Below, piece by piece: positions 38,215 through 49,481 of a stretch of DNA of 64,000 bases. Each line of letters begins with the position of its first letter. Positions within the stretch are counted from its first letter, which is position 1. This stretch comes from Thraustochytrium sp. TN22 (Eukaryota; Sar; Bigyra; Thraustochytrida; Thraustochytriidae), in contig JABLUY010000117.1 of the NCBI GenBank assembly GCA_013306675.1, positions 1 to 64,000 of the forward strand, read 5' to 3'. The notes under the pieces were generated by a model. That model saw only the letters and a program-made list of their open reading frames with translations, was not told where the DNA came from and ran no database searches. A program made the translations under genes and the position numbers.

Positions 38215-41200
38215 TCAACAAGCGGCGTCTGCGTCAAGGTCGCCGTCGTCGTGGGTAAGTTCGTGGCCAACCTCAATCTCCAGCAGTCGGTCCTGCACGG
38301 ACTGCACCTGGTCGCGGCCGGGCGCGGGCACGGCAATGAGGGCACCGCCGCGCAGGCTCTTCATGACCTTGCCCTGGGCAGCCTCGGAGGCGAGGAGGTT
38401 GCGCAGCGTGGTGGCGGCCTCGCGCTTGAGCGTGGCGTCGCCCTGGCGAACCATGCGCACGAGCGGGTCGAGCGCGATCGCAGCAATCTGGGGCGCGTTG
38501 TCAGCGGACTCTGCGAGCGCGCCGAGCGCGCCGGCGGCGCGAAGCTTGGCCGGATCAGAGCCGGAGCGCAGCACGTGAACCAGCAAGGGGATGGCTGCGG
38601 CGAGCTCGACCTTGTTGGCGTCGCTGTCGTGGACGAGGCCCCAGATGGCCTCGGTGTAATGAATTTGGATGAGGGCGTCCTCCTCGCGGAGGGCGTCCAT
38701 GAGGGGCTTGGCGGCGCCGGCTGTCATGATGTCCGGTTTGTTGAGCGGGTTCTGCGCGAGCGTACGCAGGCAGAGCGCCGCACGCACGCGCATGCTAAGG
38801 CTGTAGGTCTTATCGAGCATGCGCACGAGCGGGACGACGGCGCCCTCGACGACGAGCAGGCGCTGCGTGTCGGCGTCGTCGAGCGCGAGGTTGTGCAGTG
38901 CGCCACTGGCATTCTCACGGCTAAGCAGTGAGCCAAAGGCTAGAAGCTGCACGAGCGCCGGGATGGCTCCAGCGCAGGCCTTGACGCGGTCGCGGTAGCG
39001 CGGCACGAGAGAGATGTGCAGGAGCGCACCAGTCGCGTTCTCCTGAGTGACGGAGGTGCCGCGTGTGATCAGGCGCGCAAGTTCGGCGACCACGTCGACC
39101 TTCTTGCGTCGACGCATGATCTCGGCGAGGCCAGAGGTGTCAAAGGAGAGATGCCAGATAATCCCGACGAGGTTCTCCTGGGTGAAGTCGGTGGCGTCGC
39201 AGGTCTCGGTGAGATTGTGCAGGATCGGGCCCACGCCGCGATGGCGCAAAATGGCGGCGCGGCCCTCGGGCAGGTCGGCGAGCGTCCAGAGCGCACCAGC
39301 CGCCTCCTCCTTGGCAACGTCCGAGGTGCGCACGTCATCGGAACGATGTCGGAGCAGGTTGAGGAGCAGCGGGACGGCGCCCGAGGAGATGATCTCCTCG
39401 GCCGCGTCCGGGTCGTCCGAGAGGTTCCACAGGATGCCGGCGGCGTTCTCGCGCACAACAATGCTGTCCAGAGAGCGCAGCGCCAGCACGAGCGTGCCGA
39501 CCATGCCGGCCTGCACAAGCGTCTTGACATTGTGACTGGAGGTGGCCATGTCGAGAATGGCCTCGAGGGCGTCCTCCTGGACCTCGACGTCCTCGCAGCG
39601 TGCCATGTCAATCAGCTGCATAAGCCTTTCGTGCCTGGGGTCGAGCCAGGCGGCCACGCGCTTGCGCGCCCAGGCGGCGCAGGTCCAGGGCCCGATGCAG
39701 AAGGAGCGGCCCCCGCCGCTGCTGCCCCGGTCGGCGACCTCGAGCGCGTCGGTCGGCGGCGCCGTCTCGCGCCGCTTGGTGGCGCGCTGGAGAGTGCGAC
39801 CCATTGCACCCTGCATGCGCTCCACGCGCGACTGATTGAGACGACCAAAATGCAGGCGCGAGCTGAGGGCGACCTCGTCGCGGCGACGATGGTCCTGGTC
39901 GACTTGATCCTGGTCCCAGTCCTCGGCGTGAGCACGCGGCGGGAGCGCGCGCGCCGCCTCGTTGGCCTCGTCCTCCTCGTTGGCCTCGTCCGTCTCGCTG
40001 GCCCCGTCCGCCTCGTTCACCTCGATCGCATCAACGTTGGCATCCTCGGCCGGCGCCGTGTTGATTCGGCGCGAGAGGCCCGGCGGCGCGCCGATGACCG
40101 GGACCGGGGTCAGGGCCTTTTGGAGCTGCGCCTTCTTGCCCGTGGCACCGAGGCCGGGCGGTGCGGGAGGGACAGGGCGAGCGGGGGGCGCGATGGGGCC
40201 GCGATCCAGTGCGAGGTCCCTCTGCGCCTCCCTGACGAAGTCTTGCACGGCCTGATCGACCTGCTGCTCGATCTGGAAAGACTTTTGGATGGCAGAGAAG
40301 AGGCGGCTCTGCAGGCCGCGGTAGCGGCTAAGCTGGCGCGAGGCGGCGCGTGAGGCGTTGCAGACGTCGCTCTCGGCCAGGCTGTTGAGCCTGGACGGGT
40401 GGCCGCCGCGCTGCTGGCTCTGCGCGCCGGGCGGCTGCGGAAGCTTGCGGCGGCGCGACGGGCGCGGGCCCTCATAGCCAGGCGGCAGGCCGGCGGCGGC
40501 CTCGAAGCCAAGTGGCGTGGGCGACGGCGCGGCGGAGGCCGAGGCCGAGGCCGAGGCCGAGGCGGAGGAGGCGGCGGAGGACCCGCGCACACTGCCGTCA
40601 CCGGAGCCGCCAAGGTCCTCATTTCCGCCAGCGCCGCTCATGCCGCCGTACAGCGGCTGCGACTGCGGCTGCGAGCCGAAGCGGCCAGGGGGGGGCTGCG
40701 CATGCGAAGAGCCGTAAAAGTAGGGCCCAAGGCGGCGGCGCATGGCGAGAACGGAGGTGGGCCCCGCGCCCGCGCAGGCGTCGTCGTCCTCAGGGCTGGG
40801 CCAGCTGGGTCCGCCGGCGTCGCTGCGCGACGCGCCCGCGGCCAAGTGCTCCATGTAGCGCAGCTGCGCCGAGAGGTCGCCGGGCTTGCCGAAGGTGATA
40901 GTGAGCGGGCGCGCGGCGTCTGCAATGAGGCTCTTGACCTCGTGAGAGGAGCGCCCGACGACGGGGACGTCGCCGATGGAGACGACAAAGTCGCCGCGCA
41001 CAACGCCGCGCGCCGCGGCGGCGCCGCTCGCCTCGACAGCGCCCACCATGGTGCCATCGGCGCAGTCGGCGAGCGTGATGCCGAGGCGAAGCTCGCTGAA
41101 GGAGATTACCTTGAAGGTGCGAATGCGCTTGGAGCGCGAGGTGGCGCCGCTGCCCAAACGCGATGGCGCATCTGAAGCACGTCCGGGCGCCAAGGCGCCA

Positions 41201-41997
41201 AGGTCGGAGATGGACCACTCGAAGGTCTCGTGGTTGATGTTGTACTGCACGGTAGCCAGGATGGGCGAGGCGCGGTGAAATGACTTGATCCAGCGTGCGA
41301 AGTCGACGACGCTGGGCACGGCCAGCACCCACTTCTCGTCGTGCTCGTCGACAAGCTCGAGGCAGAAATGGCGGTCCGGCTTGGGCACAGTGCCCTCATA
41401 AGGGCGAATCTGCGAGACGCCGAGCAGGTTGATGCTGTCACTGGCTTCGCGGCGGCGCTTGTTTTTGAACTCGTGCTCGAAGGCGTCGTTGCTGCACGGG
41501 CCGAAGGCATAGAGGCAGAGGCTGGTGTCGATCATCATGTAGTAACGCAAGAAGGCGCCGGTGAAGACATCGAGCTTGCGCATGAATCCGCTGTCCTTGA
41601 TGTCGGCATCGAGCGCCGTGGACGCGGGCGTGCCGCGCGCTCGCTGGCGCGGCACCTCGAAGCTCATCATGGCGGGTCGCGACGGGCCGAGGCCGCCGCG
41701 CAGCGCGCTGCGCCAGCGGATGGTGACTTTGAGCTCTGCGTTGTGCTCTCGCGCCACAATCTCCTCGGGCCGCACGGACGTCTCCTGCACGACCGGGATG
41801 CTCTCCTTGTCGCGCACGAAGACAAAGTCCCGCTGCAAGAGGTCGCCCAGCTCCTCCTTGATGCGCGCGCGCAGGTCCACCAGCGACGCCAGCGCCTCCA
41901 AGGCGCCCTTCGCCAGCATCACCACGCCCACCACCTTGCGGAACCTCCGTCCCCCATCGTCCGTGTCCAGCAGCTCCACGTACAGCTCCTGGTCCAT
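38215..41997 (-). CDS. PH-PDZ-armadillo repeat scaffold protein
   Basis: A 1,260-residue protein not matched to a named family. Residues 1-100 form an ordered N-terminal region beginning MDQELYVELLDTDDGGRRFR. Residues about 134-244 look like a PH domain (DSGFMRKLDVFTGAFLRYYM at the start and a final helix with FARWIKSF). Residues about 293-372 are a PDZ domain (RLGITLADCADGTMVGAVE and RGVVRGDFVVSIGDVPVVGR). A Ser/Ala/Pro-rich linker to about residue 700 has acidic and coiled parts. The C-terminal 450 residues hold about nine armadillo repeats with NAAGILWNLS-, NASGALHNLA- and RAAGALGALA-type helices. The layout suggests a membrane-proximal scaffold. The ATG at 41997 is chosen because the upstream frame is an Arg/Ala run from a CGC repeat. 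Confidence 0.85.
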   Translation of the reverse strand: MDQELYVELLDTDDGGRRFRKVVGVVMLAKGALEALASLVDLRARIKEELGDLLQRDFVFVRDKESIPVVQETSVRPEEIVAREHNAELKVTIRWRSALRGGLGPSRPAMMSFEVPRQRARGTPASTALDADIKDSGFMRKLDVFTGAFLRYYMMIDTSLCLYAFGPCSNDAFEHEFKNKRRREASDSINLLGVSQIRPYEGTVPKPDRHFCLELVDEHDEKWVLAVPSVVDFARWIKSFHRASPILATVQYNINHETFEWSISDLGALAPGRASDAPSRLGSGATSRSKRIRTFKVISFSELRLGITLADCADGTMVGAVEASGAAAARGVVRGDFVVSIGDVPVVGRSSHEVKSLIADAARPLTITFGKPGDLSAQLRYMEHLAAGASRSDAGGPSWPSPEDDDACAGAGPTSVLAMRRRLGPYFYGSSHAQPPPGRFGSQPQSQPLYGGMSGAGGNEDLGGSGDGSVRGSSAASSASASASASASAAPSPTPLGFEAAAGLPPGYEGPRPSRRRKLPQPPGAQSQQRGGHPSRLNSLAESDVCNASRAASRQLSRYRGLQSRLFSAIQKSFQIEQQVDQAVQDFVREAQRDLALDRGPIAPPARPVPPAPPGLGATGKKAQLQKALTPVPVIGAPPGLSRRINTAPAEDANVDAIEVNEADGASETDEANEEDEANEAARALPPRAHAEDWDQDQVDQDHRRRDEVALSSRLHFGRLNQSRVERMQGAMGRTLQRATKRRETAPPTDALEVADRGSSGGGRSFCIGPWTCAAWARKRVAAWLDPRHERLMQLIDMARCEDVEVQEDALEAILDMATSSHNVKTLVQAGMVGTLVLALRSLDSIVVRENAAGILWNLSDDPDAAEEIISSGAVPLLLNLLRHRSDDVRTSDVAKEEAAGALWTLADLPEGRAAILRHRGVGPILHNLTETCDATDFTQENLVGIIWHLSFDTSGLAEIMRRRKKVDVVAELARLITRGTSVTQENATGALLHISLVPRYRDRVKACAGAIPALVQLLAFGSLLSRENASGALHNLALDDADTQRLLVVEGAVVPLVRMLDKTYSLSMRVRAALCLRTLAQNPLNKPDIMTAGAAKPLMDALREEDALIQIHYTEAIWGLVHDSDANKVELAAAIPLLVHVLRSGSDPAKLRAAGALGALAESADNAPQIAAIALDPLVRMVRQGDATLKREAATTLRNLLASEAAQGKVMKSLRGGALIAVPAPGRDQVQSVQDRLLEIEVGHELTHDDGDLDADAAC

Positions 41998-43060
41998 GGC
42001 CGCCAGCGGGTCACGCCGCGCCGCGCCGCCTGTGCTCGCTGCCCCTGGCCTGCCTGGCGCCGCCCGCGCCACCCGCGCGGCGCAGCACCGCCGTGCGCGC
42101 CCGAGCCGCCGCCGCGCCGCGCCTCGCGCCGCGCCTCGCGCCGCGCCTCGCGCCGCGCCGCGCCGCGCCGCGCCGCGCCGCGCCGCGCCCGGGCCGCGCG
42201 CGCTCTCCCGGTCTGGTCTGCCGCGCGCGCGCACGTGCCGTGGTGAGAGGCGAGCTAACTAGCCTATAGGCCTAACCTGCAGGGTGCGTCAGTGACTGAC
42301 TCGGACATACTGCAGTGAGAGAGCTAGTTATCACTACTAACTAGCCAGGGTGTGCTGCGGTGGCAGCGGTGCCCACTGGCAAGCGCCAGCGCGGCAAGTG
42401 AGTACATCGACAGTAGCTTTACAAAGGTTAACTGACTGGTGGGTACACTGGGTAGTCAACGCCGAAAAGTTGACTTGGGGCAAGGGGGCCGGGAGCGGCG
42501 CACTTGAACGACTCCGTGGCACGACACGCAAACGTCGACGGCCTTGAGGTCAAAGTCATCGAGCGCTAAGAGTGCGTCGCGCGCCGAGCGAGTGGATGGG
42601 CTTGCCAACACGTGAGCGGTAGCGCCGCTTAGAGCCAGGCGAGCGCCTGCGAGACGCAGACGAGAGCGGGAGGCGAGCGGGAGCGCCGGATGAATGGGTT
42701 ACCCCGCCACTGTACATGCCCACCTTTCGGATGAATTATGCGTATTGCCGTAGCGAGCGCGAAGTGTGGGGGATCCTGTCCTGCCGCCAGCCGGTCCAAC
42801 AAGATGCGGCGGTGCGGCCATCATGATGGCCACCAGGAGGACGGTTCTTACCGACGACTTCGACTTGTCCACTCGACGACAATTGCTTGTAAGAGGATCT
42901 AACGTTAATTAACCCAACGTTGAAGGAGAGTGTAGGATTGGCTCGCAGGGAGCGACTCAGGGCCTTGATCGTGCTTCGTGAACACAAGGCCTGGCATGAA
43001 GTAGGCAAAAGCAGTTCGCTGTACAGAATTGGGTCGAAACTAGCTGTTGGCTGGCCACGG

Positions 43061-43406
43061 CCACCATTGGGCCAGCAAGCCAGGCCACCAGCCAGCCACA
43101 AGACTCATAGGCAGACAGATTCGGCCATCCAGCTAGCTAGCTAGAGCCGCCGCCACTGCGGCGTTCTCTCCTCTCCTATCAACGCGCGTTGGCTACCAGT
43201 GGGAAGCTCCGGAGGTCTGCACTCGTTCGGAATCGATCGACAACTTTCGCCCAAGCACCTGGGTATGAAGATTGGTCACGATGACCACTGGGCCAGCCAG
43301 CCAGCCAGCTACAAGGCAGACCGGCAATGCGGCGCGCCTTTCTCTCCTTTCAGCGCGCATTGGCTTGAGAGGGGCTTCGGCGGTCTGCACTCGTTCTGAA
43401 TTGATG
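43061..43406. repeat. Imperfect direct duplication of about 180 bp
   Basis: 43061-43241 and 43283-43406 share, in the same order, a CCA(C)TGGGCCAGC block, an AGGCAGAC block, a CTCTCCT(T)TC..C.GCGC(G/A)TTGGCT block and GGTCTGCACTCGTTC. The copies differ by indels and substitutions, so the duplication is old. Confidence 0.75.
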
Positions 43407-43425
43407 ACTTCGTGTGGGACACACC

Positions 43426-43461
<36 letters not shown>

Positions 43462-46133
43462 TACGCACGCAAGCCACGTCGTTTGCCCTGCAGCGAGGCT
43501 AACAGTAAGTTTTGACAAACGGACCGCCATGCTGGCGGGATTCAATCTGACCATCTTTCCAGGCGAGCTGGTCCTTCGCACCACCTGCACGCCTGTTGCG
43601 GCCCAACGCGTCCAGCTGGTAGATGTGGCGAGTTTGCGTCGCGCTAATGGCAGTTGTGCGACCGGCGATGATCTAGCGACTCGGAAGAGAGCGTGCGACA
43701 GCATGGCTGGATGCAGCCAATCGTTAGAAAAGACAAAACGCTGAGGCGCGACGCGAGCCAACGACGTGCAGCTCACGCGCTCAAGCATGGCCCCAGCGTT
43801 CCAGCTCGCGAAAGTCGTGCTCCAGCGTGGCTCGTGCGCCAGCCAACCTGAATCCTTCACCAACCGGAATGGCCATGGTAAAGGTTGGTTCTCAGAACAA
43901 CGTAGCGTTCGTGGCTACAGGCCTGCTTCTGAGCCACTCCTTCACGACGCAGGCGCCTTGCTAGCTAGCTAGCGACGCCACAGTCGCGGCCACACGACGC
44001 GCGCTGCCATCAGCTGCGTGCGTCGGCCAGCCGCCAGGCTGCGTTGCGCAGTGCTGACTGTGCTGACTTACTTTTTTAGTCACAGTGAGTACGCACACGC
44101 CCGACGACTCGGAATCTCGTGCGTTCCAGCCGCCAGCCCGGCCGCCAAAGCTTCACTCATCAAAGATCATCAGCCACTGCAGAGCCTGGACAACTTGAAC
44201 TACGTCTCCTTACCCACCCACCCTCCTGGCTGCTGGCTGGCTGTGAGTGCTGCAGCGGCTCGCAGTGCGCCTTGCGCCGGCTTCGAGTTCGTACTCACGC
44301 CGGGGCGGCCGGGCCAGCCTCGGGCGCCCACGCCGTGCAGCCTCTCAGCCTGGCTCGCGGAAGGCGACTGGCCCCGTGCAGGCTGTGCAGCGCCATCCAA
44401 CAGTCAACCAGCTGGGCCAGCCAGGCTGAGCCACCAGCCATGCGCTGCGCTTGACTGTGAGGCCGCGTGAGCCGCTGAGGCCGTCCCGCCCGGGCCCGTC
44501 CAGGCCCCAGGCTGAGGAGCACGTGCGGCAATGCGCGGCAATGCGCGCCTATGGGCTCGGCCCGTGGCAGCTCGTCGTCGACAGCATCAACCAAGTCCGC
44601 CCACGACGCGGCTCGCAGCCAGGCCGCGAGCAGGAGGTGGCGCGGTGCATGACACGCACGTTGCGCAACACAGCACCGGCGAGCAAGGGGCGCGCGCCCA
44701 TCCTCTGCCAGTGCCAGCGCGTGGCCACTTGCTCCATCCAGCCAGTTGAGAGACCCGCCGGCCCGCGTGCCAGCCGCGCTCGCACTCCAGGCTCGCGAGC
44801 CCGCGCGAGGGCGCGAGTCTCGTCTCGTCTCGCCGCGCCCGTTCCTCGAAGCTCCCCAGCCAGCTAGCTTCTTGCCTCGCCACGCCTCGCCGCGCGCAGC
44901 TAGCCGATCGAGGCGCTTGGCCGCCTTGGCGCCCACGCTCCCCGCGCACAAGCTGGCGCCGAAGCGGGCAGCTTCGGTCAGCTTGTAGCAGCTCACCAGC
45001 TGCTTGTCCCAGCGCGCCTCGCTGGACCGGTGCGAGCCGCGCGGCGCGCCACTGCAGGCCGCGCGGTGCCGCCGGGCAGGCTGAGGCTGGCCGCGCGCGA
45101 GGACGTTCGTTACCGCGGGAAGGGGAGGGGGGGGCGAAAGGAGGCACGGAGCGCGCGGAGCGGGGCGGAGCGGAGCGAAGCGCCGTTGCACCGGCGCTGG
45201 TGAGATAGATGAGCTGGCTGCTACTAAGAAGCGAGCTAGCTAGCTAGAGCAAGTAGGCTCTGGCTGGCAATAGGGAGAGAGCCGCCGCTGGTGGCCGCGG
45301 CGAGACGAAGCGGGCGCAGGCTGGCTGCGGCGCTCGCGCGCCGTAGACAGACGCGCGGCGCTCTTCACCCGTCACCGTTGGTCTTGCGGTCGAGACTGTG
45401 TCGCGTCGCGTCGCGTCGCGCCGAGCCACGTCTTGTGGCGGCGTGCCGCAGCGGTTTGCCGGCCTTGATGGGCGGCGCGCGTCGGTCGAGCCGGGCCTCC
45501 CTACCTACCTGCCAGCACGTCGTCGTGAGCGAGGCGAATTCGAGCCGCGGGCGTGCCTTGTTTTGTTCGGCCGGCGACAATCATGGCACACGTCCGCGAC
45601 GCGGCGGCCTCCACGACGGCTGCCGGCGCCGGCCTCGTCCGCATGGCGCCGGCGCTGTCGGCGGCGCCGGCTGGCTGCCAGTGTCACTGGCGGCCCGCCA
45701 GAAAGAATGCAAGGAGAAAGGGCCGGTCCAGGGTCTGGACGGTGGTGGCCGCGGCGGCCGCGCCCAAGTGTATGCTCGCCCACACTTCACCTCGCCTCGC
45801 TCGCCGTTTGGCTTACGCCGCTACGCGTCTTGACTCGCTTTCTTCCTTGCCTCCTCCTCTTTCCGCCGCGGACACCCGTGGTCGACCGCATCACGTGCCA
45901 TGCCACGCCATGCCATGCCTATCGGCCGCCTTGTGCAAAGCAGCGGCGTTCACGCCTCACTCAAAGCCGCGCGCGGGGGACTCGACTGGCCGCCGCCCGG
46001 TGAGTGAGACGCCAGTGTGCGCCACCTCGCGCGCCGCCCGCGCGCCTGCCTGTCACGGAGCGGCTCTACCATAGGTCCACCAAGCAACCGGGAGCTGCGA
46101 GCTCCCTCACCTGTCAAAGGAAAGCTTACTTTT

Positions 46134-46195
46134 AGCCAAGGCAAGCCAAGCCAAGCCAAGCCAAGGCAAGCCAAGGCAAGGCAAGCCAAGACAAA
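46134..46195. repeat. AAGCC pentanucleotide repeat
   Basis: Tandem GCCAA units with GGCAA variants over about 60 bp. Confidence 0.85.
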
Positions 46196-49100
46196 GGCGC
46201 AAGACGAGGCAACCCGAGGCGAGCCAGCTGGACCAGGCCGGGCCAGGTGGGCCAGGCCGAGCCAGGCTGCTTGCAATCCCCAGCTGGGCTGGCCCGGCCG
46301 ACGCGCAGCAGGTCTGGTCCTGGTCCTTGTCCTCCTCCGCCGCCTCCTTCCCCTCCTCCTCCCCCCTCCTCCGCCTCCTCCGCCGCCCCATCCTCCAACA
46401 GGCTCCCACTCGGCCTCAGGCTCCCACTCGGCCTCTGCGCGCCGCAGCCAGGAGGAAGTCGTGGTCGCTCTCGGTGTGGCTGGAGCGGCGCTCGCCGTGC
46501 CCGACTCGACGCTCTGCGACGGCGCAGCAAAACCCCGTCCTGCCGCGCTGCGCTGCGCAGCGCCGCGCAGGCAGCGCCGCGCCGCGCCGCGCCGCGCCGC
46601 GCAGCGCAGCGCCGCGCCGCGCCGAGGCGAGCGCGAGCGCGAGCGCGAGCGCCGCGCCCTTGCCCCACGACTAGCGCAGCGCGGCGCAGCGGCACGTCGA
46701 GGCGGCGCGGGCCTGCACGTGCGGCGCCCCGGGCATTCATCCATCCCATCCATCCCAGCGCGAATCACCGGCCGGGCCCTTGCGCGCTGCGCGCCGCGAC
46801 CCGTGGCCCGCGCTGCGCGGGGCGCGCGCTCGACCGCTCGCTCGCCCGCGGCCTCGCTCGCTCGCTCGCCCGCTCGCTCGCTCGCTCACGCGGTGGCAGA
46901 GGCCGCGGCGGCGGTCGCGGCGGCGCGCCCGCACGCCCCAGGCCATCGCGGCAAACGGCGGCGAGCGGGGGCGAGGCTGGAGTTCGCTCTTGGCTGCCAG
47001 TGGGCGGGCTCCTCTTTCCAAGTCGCGCGCCACGCCCAGCGCCGCGGCGCGCGAGCCGGGTCCTGTCGCGGCGTCCGCGCCGCCGCCGCCGCCAGCCGCG
47101 CCGCGCGCCGCGCGCGACGCAGCTCGCGGCAAGCAGGCAACCCGCGAGCTCTCGAATTGGAGAGCAAGCAAGCGAGCGGGCAAGAAAAGCGAGCAGCGCG
47201 CTGGGTCAGGTGGGGGGCGCGGCCGTGGCCGTGGAGCGGCGCTTCTCGTCTCGCGCGCGCCTTTCGGCGCCGCGCAAGCCGCGCAGGCCGCTGCTCGTGC
47301 GGCCGCCGCCCAGGACAGCTCTCGAGCGAGCTCTCGAGCTCTCGAGCGAACTAGAGCCGCCGCGCGGCTCCAGCCGCGCGGACGCACGCAGGCGGGCAGG
47401 CAGGCTACGCGGCAGGCGTCCGGGCCCTGCAGTGCTCTTCTCTCGCTCTGGTGAGTGGCCAGAGCCGGGCTGTGTGAGGAGGGGGTGAGGGGCGCTCGCT
47501 GGCTGGCAGACAGACAGCCAGCCACCAGTGGTTACCGGGTCGCGGGCCAGCGCGCACGCGACGAGGAGGGCGCCGCGAGGCGCATCCAGGCTCCGCTCAC
47601 GAACTCGCAAAGGAGCGTGCGGAGCGTGCTCCAACGCTCTGACCTTCTTTCGCTACTGCTCTGCTCTGCACCGGGGAGGACGGGAAGCTCCAAGCGGAGC
47701 GAACTGGCGTCCCGCGGTTCGCCGAGGGAAATTTGTTTGCTCGTTCGGGAGCGTAGTCTTGGCGCAAGCCAACCGCGAGCTCCCCCATCGTCGAGCGGTG
47801 CATCTACCCGACCGACCGCCGCTCCGAGCCTGAAGAGCGCAAGCAGCAGCATCGAAGAGCGCACGCTGCAGCCCTGACTGTGAGATCGCCAACAGACCGA
47901 ACGACGTGCAAGTGAGAACATAGTCGTCACGTTACGAAGCAGACCGCGCAGCCGGGCAGCGAGCGAGTGCGCAGCAAACCTTCATCGGCAAACCGACCCG
48001 ACCGATCGGTCGATCCGAGCGATCGGACGAGCGCTCCCGCGCCACCTCGCCTGCGCAGCCTCACCTCTCACCTCTCGCACTTCAAACTCAAGACTTCCGC
48101 TCTTGCGCTGTGCCGCGCCGCCGCGCCGCCTCCGGTCGTGCACTGTCCGGTTGGTAGCCGCCGCGGGCGCCTCCAAACCCATCCTGCACAGTAGTAGCTA
48201 GAGCAGTGCTGCGCCGCGCGTCCTTCGTCGCGACCCGCCTGGAGCGGCAGAAACCTAGCCTAGCCCAAAGGCCGTGGCGCCCTTGGCTCGCGAGACAACT
48301 CGAGCGAGGCGGGAGAGACGAAGGAGACAAGAGAGAGAGAGGGAGCTCGGAACCGGCTCTTCGACGCGCCCCCCTCCCCCCTTTCCCCACTTTCCCGCCG
48401 CCGTCCCGCTGCGGGCCTGCTGCGGGCCGGCTGGCTGTCTTTCAACAAGGCACAGGTTGCCTGCTAGCTAGCAAGGCGAGCAAGCATCCCACGGACCCAC
48501 GGGCAGTAGCCGAGAGTGGCTCGCGAGCGCGCCGCTGCCGCGTGCGAGCCGCACCTCTCCGTCGGTTTCGAACGCCAGCCCAGAGTCTGCTGGCCGCCGC
48601 ACGCGCCCGGCACGGGCCGCGGCTTCCTTTGCTTCCCCCAATTACAGGCGCGCCGCGCCACGGAAAGGCCGCCACATCTCCAAGGCGCAGCGCCGCGCCG
48701 CACGTCTCGACGCGGCCCGACGCGAAGCGACAAGGCAAGACAAGTCCAGACTGCAGCGAGCGCTACGCGCAGACCGCCGGCGTCCGTCCACGCGTCAGTG
48801 CACCCACCCAACGCGCTTCAGTTGGCAAGCGCTCCGTCAGCTTCTCCTATTAGCAGCTGCAGGCAGCACCGACCGGTGAGCGGCCTTCGGTGTCGAACGC
48901 GTCCTCGGCCCGTGCGCGCAGCACGACAGGCAGGCAGACCCCTTCGCCCCGCGCCACCGCCACGCGTGCAGCACAGCGACAGCAACAGCGCGCCGCGCCG
49001 CGCCGCCGTGCCGTGCCGTGCCGTGCAGCAGCCGCTCGCCGCGCGCAGGAGCCACGCGCGCGGTTCGCGCTGCGCGCCAGCGGCACGTGTGTCGCCACAT

Positions 49101-49375
49101 CAGCGCGGGCGTGCGATCCCCGAGCCAACTCGTTTACGCGGGACTTTCGAGTGCTGCGTGCAGTACCTGCACCTGCCTGTCTGCCTGCGAGCGCGGGACG
49201 TGAGTAGAGCTCGCGCGACTTCGCGCGCTTCGCGCGGGACCACGCGGACGTACCCGACCCAACAGCAACCATTCCAGCCCAGACGCTTCTACCGGTCATT
49301 GACCTGCCCGGCTTGGGCAGCCTGCAGCGGCTGCTCCTGCACCGGCACCCCTACGTCCACGAGGGCGCGGTGGCC

Positions 49376-49435
49376 ATGGACGGGAGCTCTCGAGAAGATC
49401 CCTACGCGGGCCGACACTTGCACAGGCAGAACCGT

Positions 49436-49481
<46 letters not shown>

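Larger units (their letters stand above)
41998..49375. other. Gene-poor 7.4-kb region
   Basis: No reading frame resembles a known family. Contents: GCGCC/CTCGC runs (42100-42190) next to the armadillo gene; AGCTAG tracts at 43131-43146, 43961-43973 and 45232-45249; an imperfect duplication (43061-43241 and 43283-43406); a CT repeat (43431-43459); GTCGC (45399-45423) and AAGCC (46134-46195) pentamers; and a GCCGC/GCGCA run (46570-46650). A strong donor-like GAC|GTGAGT is at 49200/49201, with an acceptor-like CTTGGGCAG at 49320, possibly a 5'-leader intron of the next gene. Long Arg/Ala/Ser frames between 45.3 and 49.3 kb look like composition artefacts. Confidence 0.5.

Noticed and set aside
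44061-44090. Micro-exon: acceptor TTACTTTTTTAG followed five bases later by donor GTGAGT
   Set aside because: No coding frame on either side; a chance pairing is likelier.
46247-47488. 413-residue Arg/Ala/Ser-rich plus-strand frame in the gene desert
   Set aside because: Overlapping frames of similar length exist on both strands, as expected from GCC-repeat composition; no domain is recognisable.
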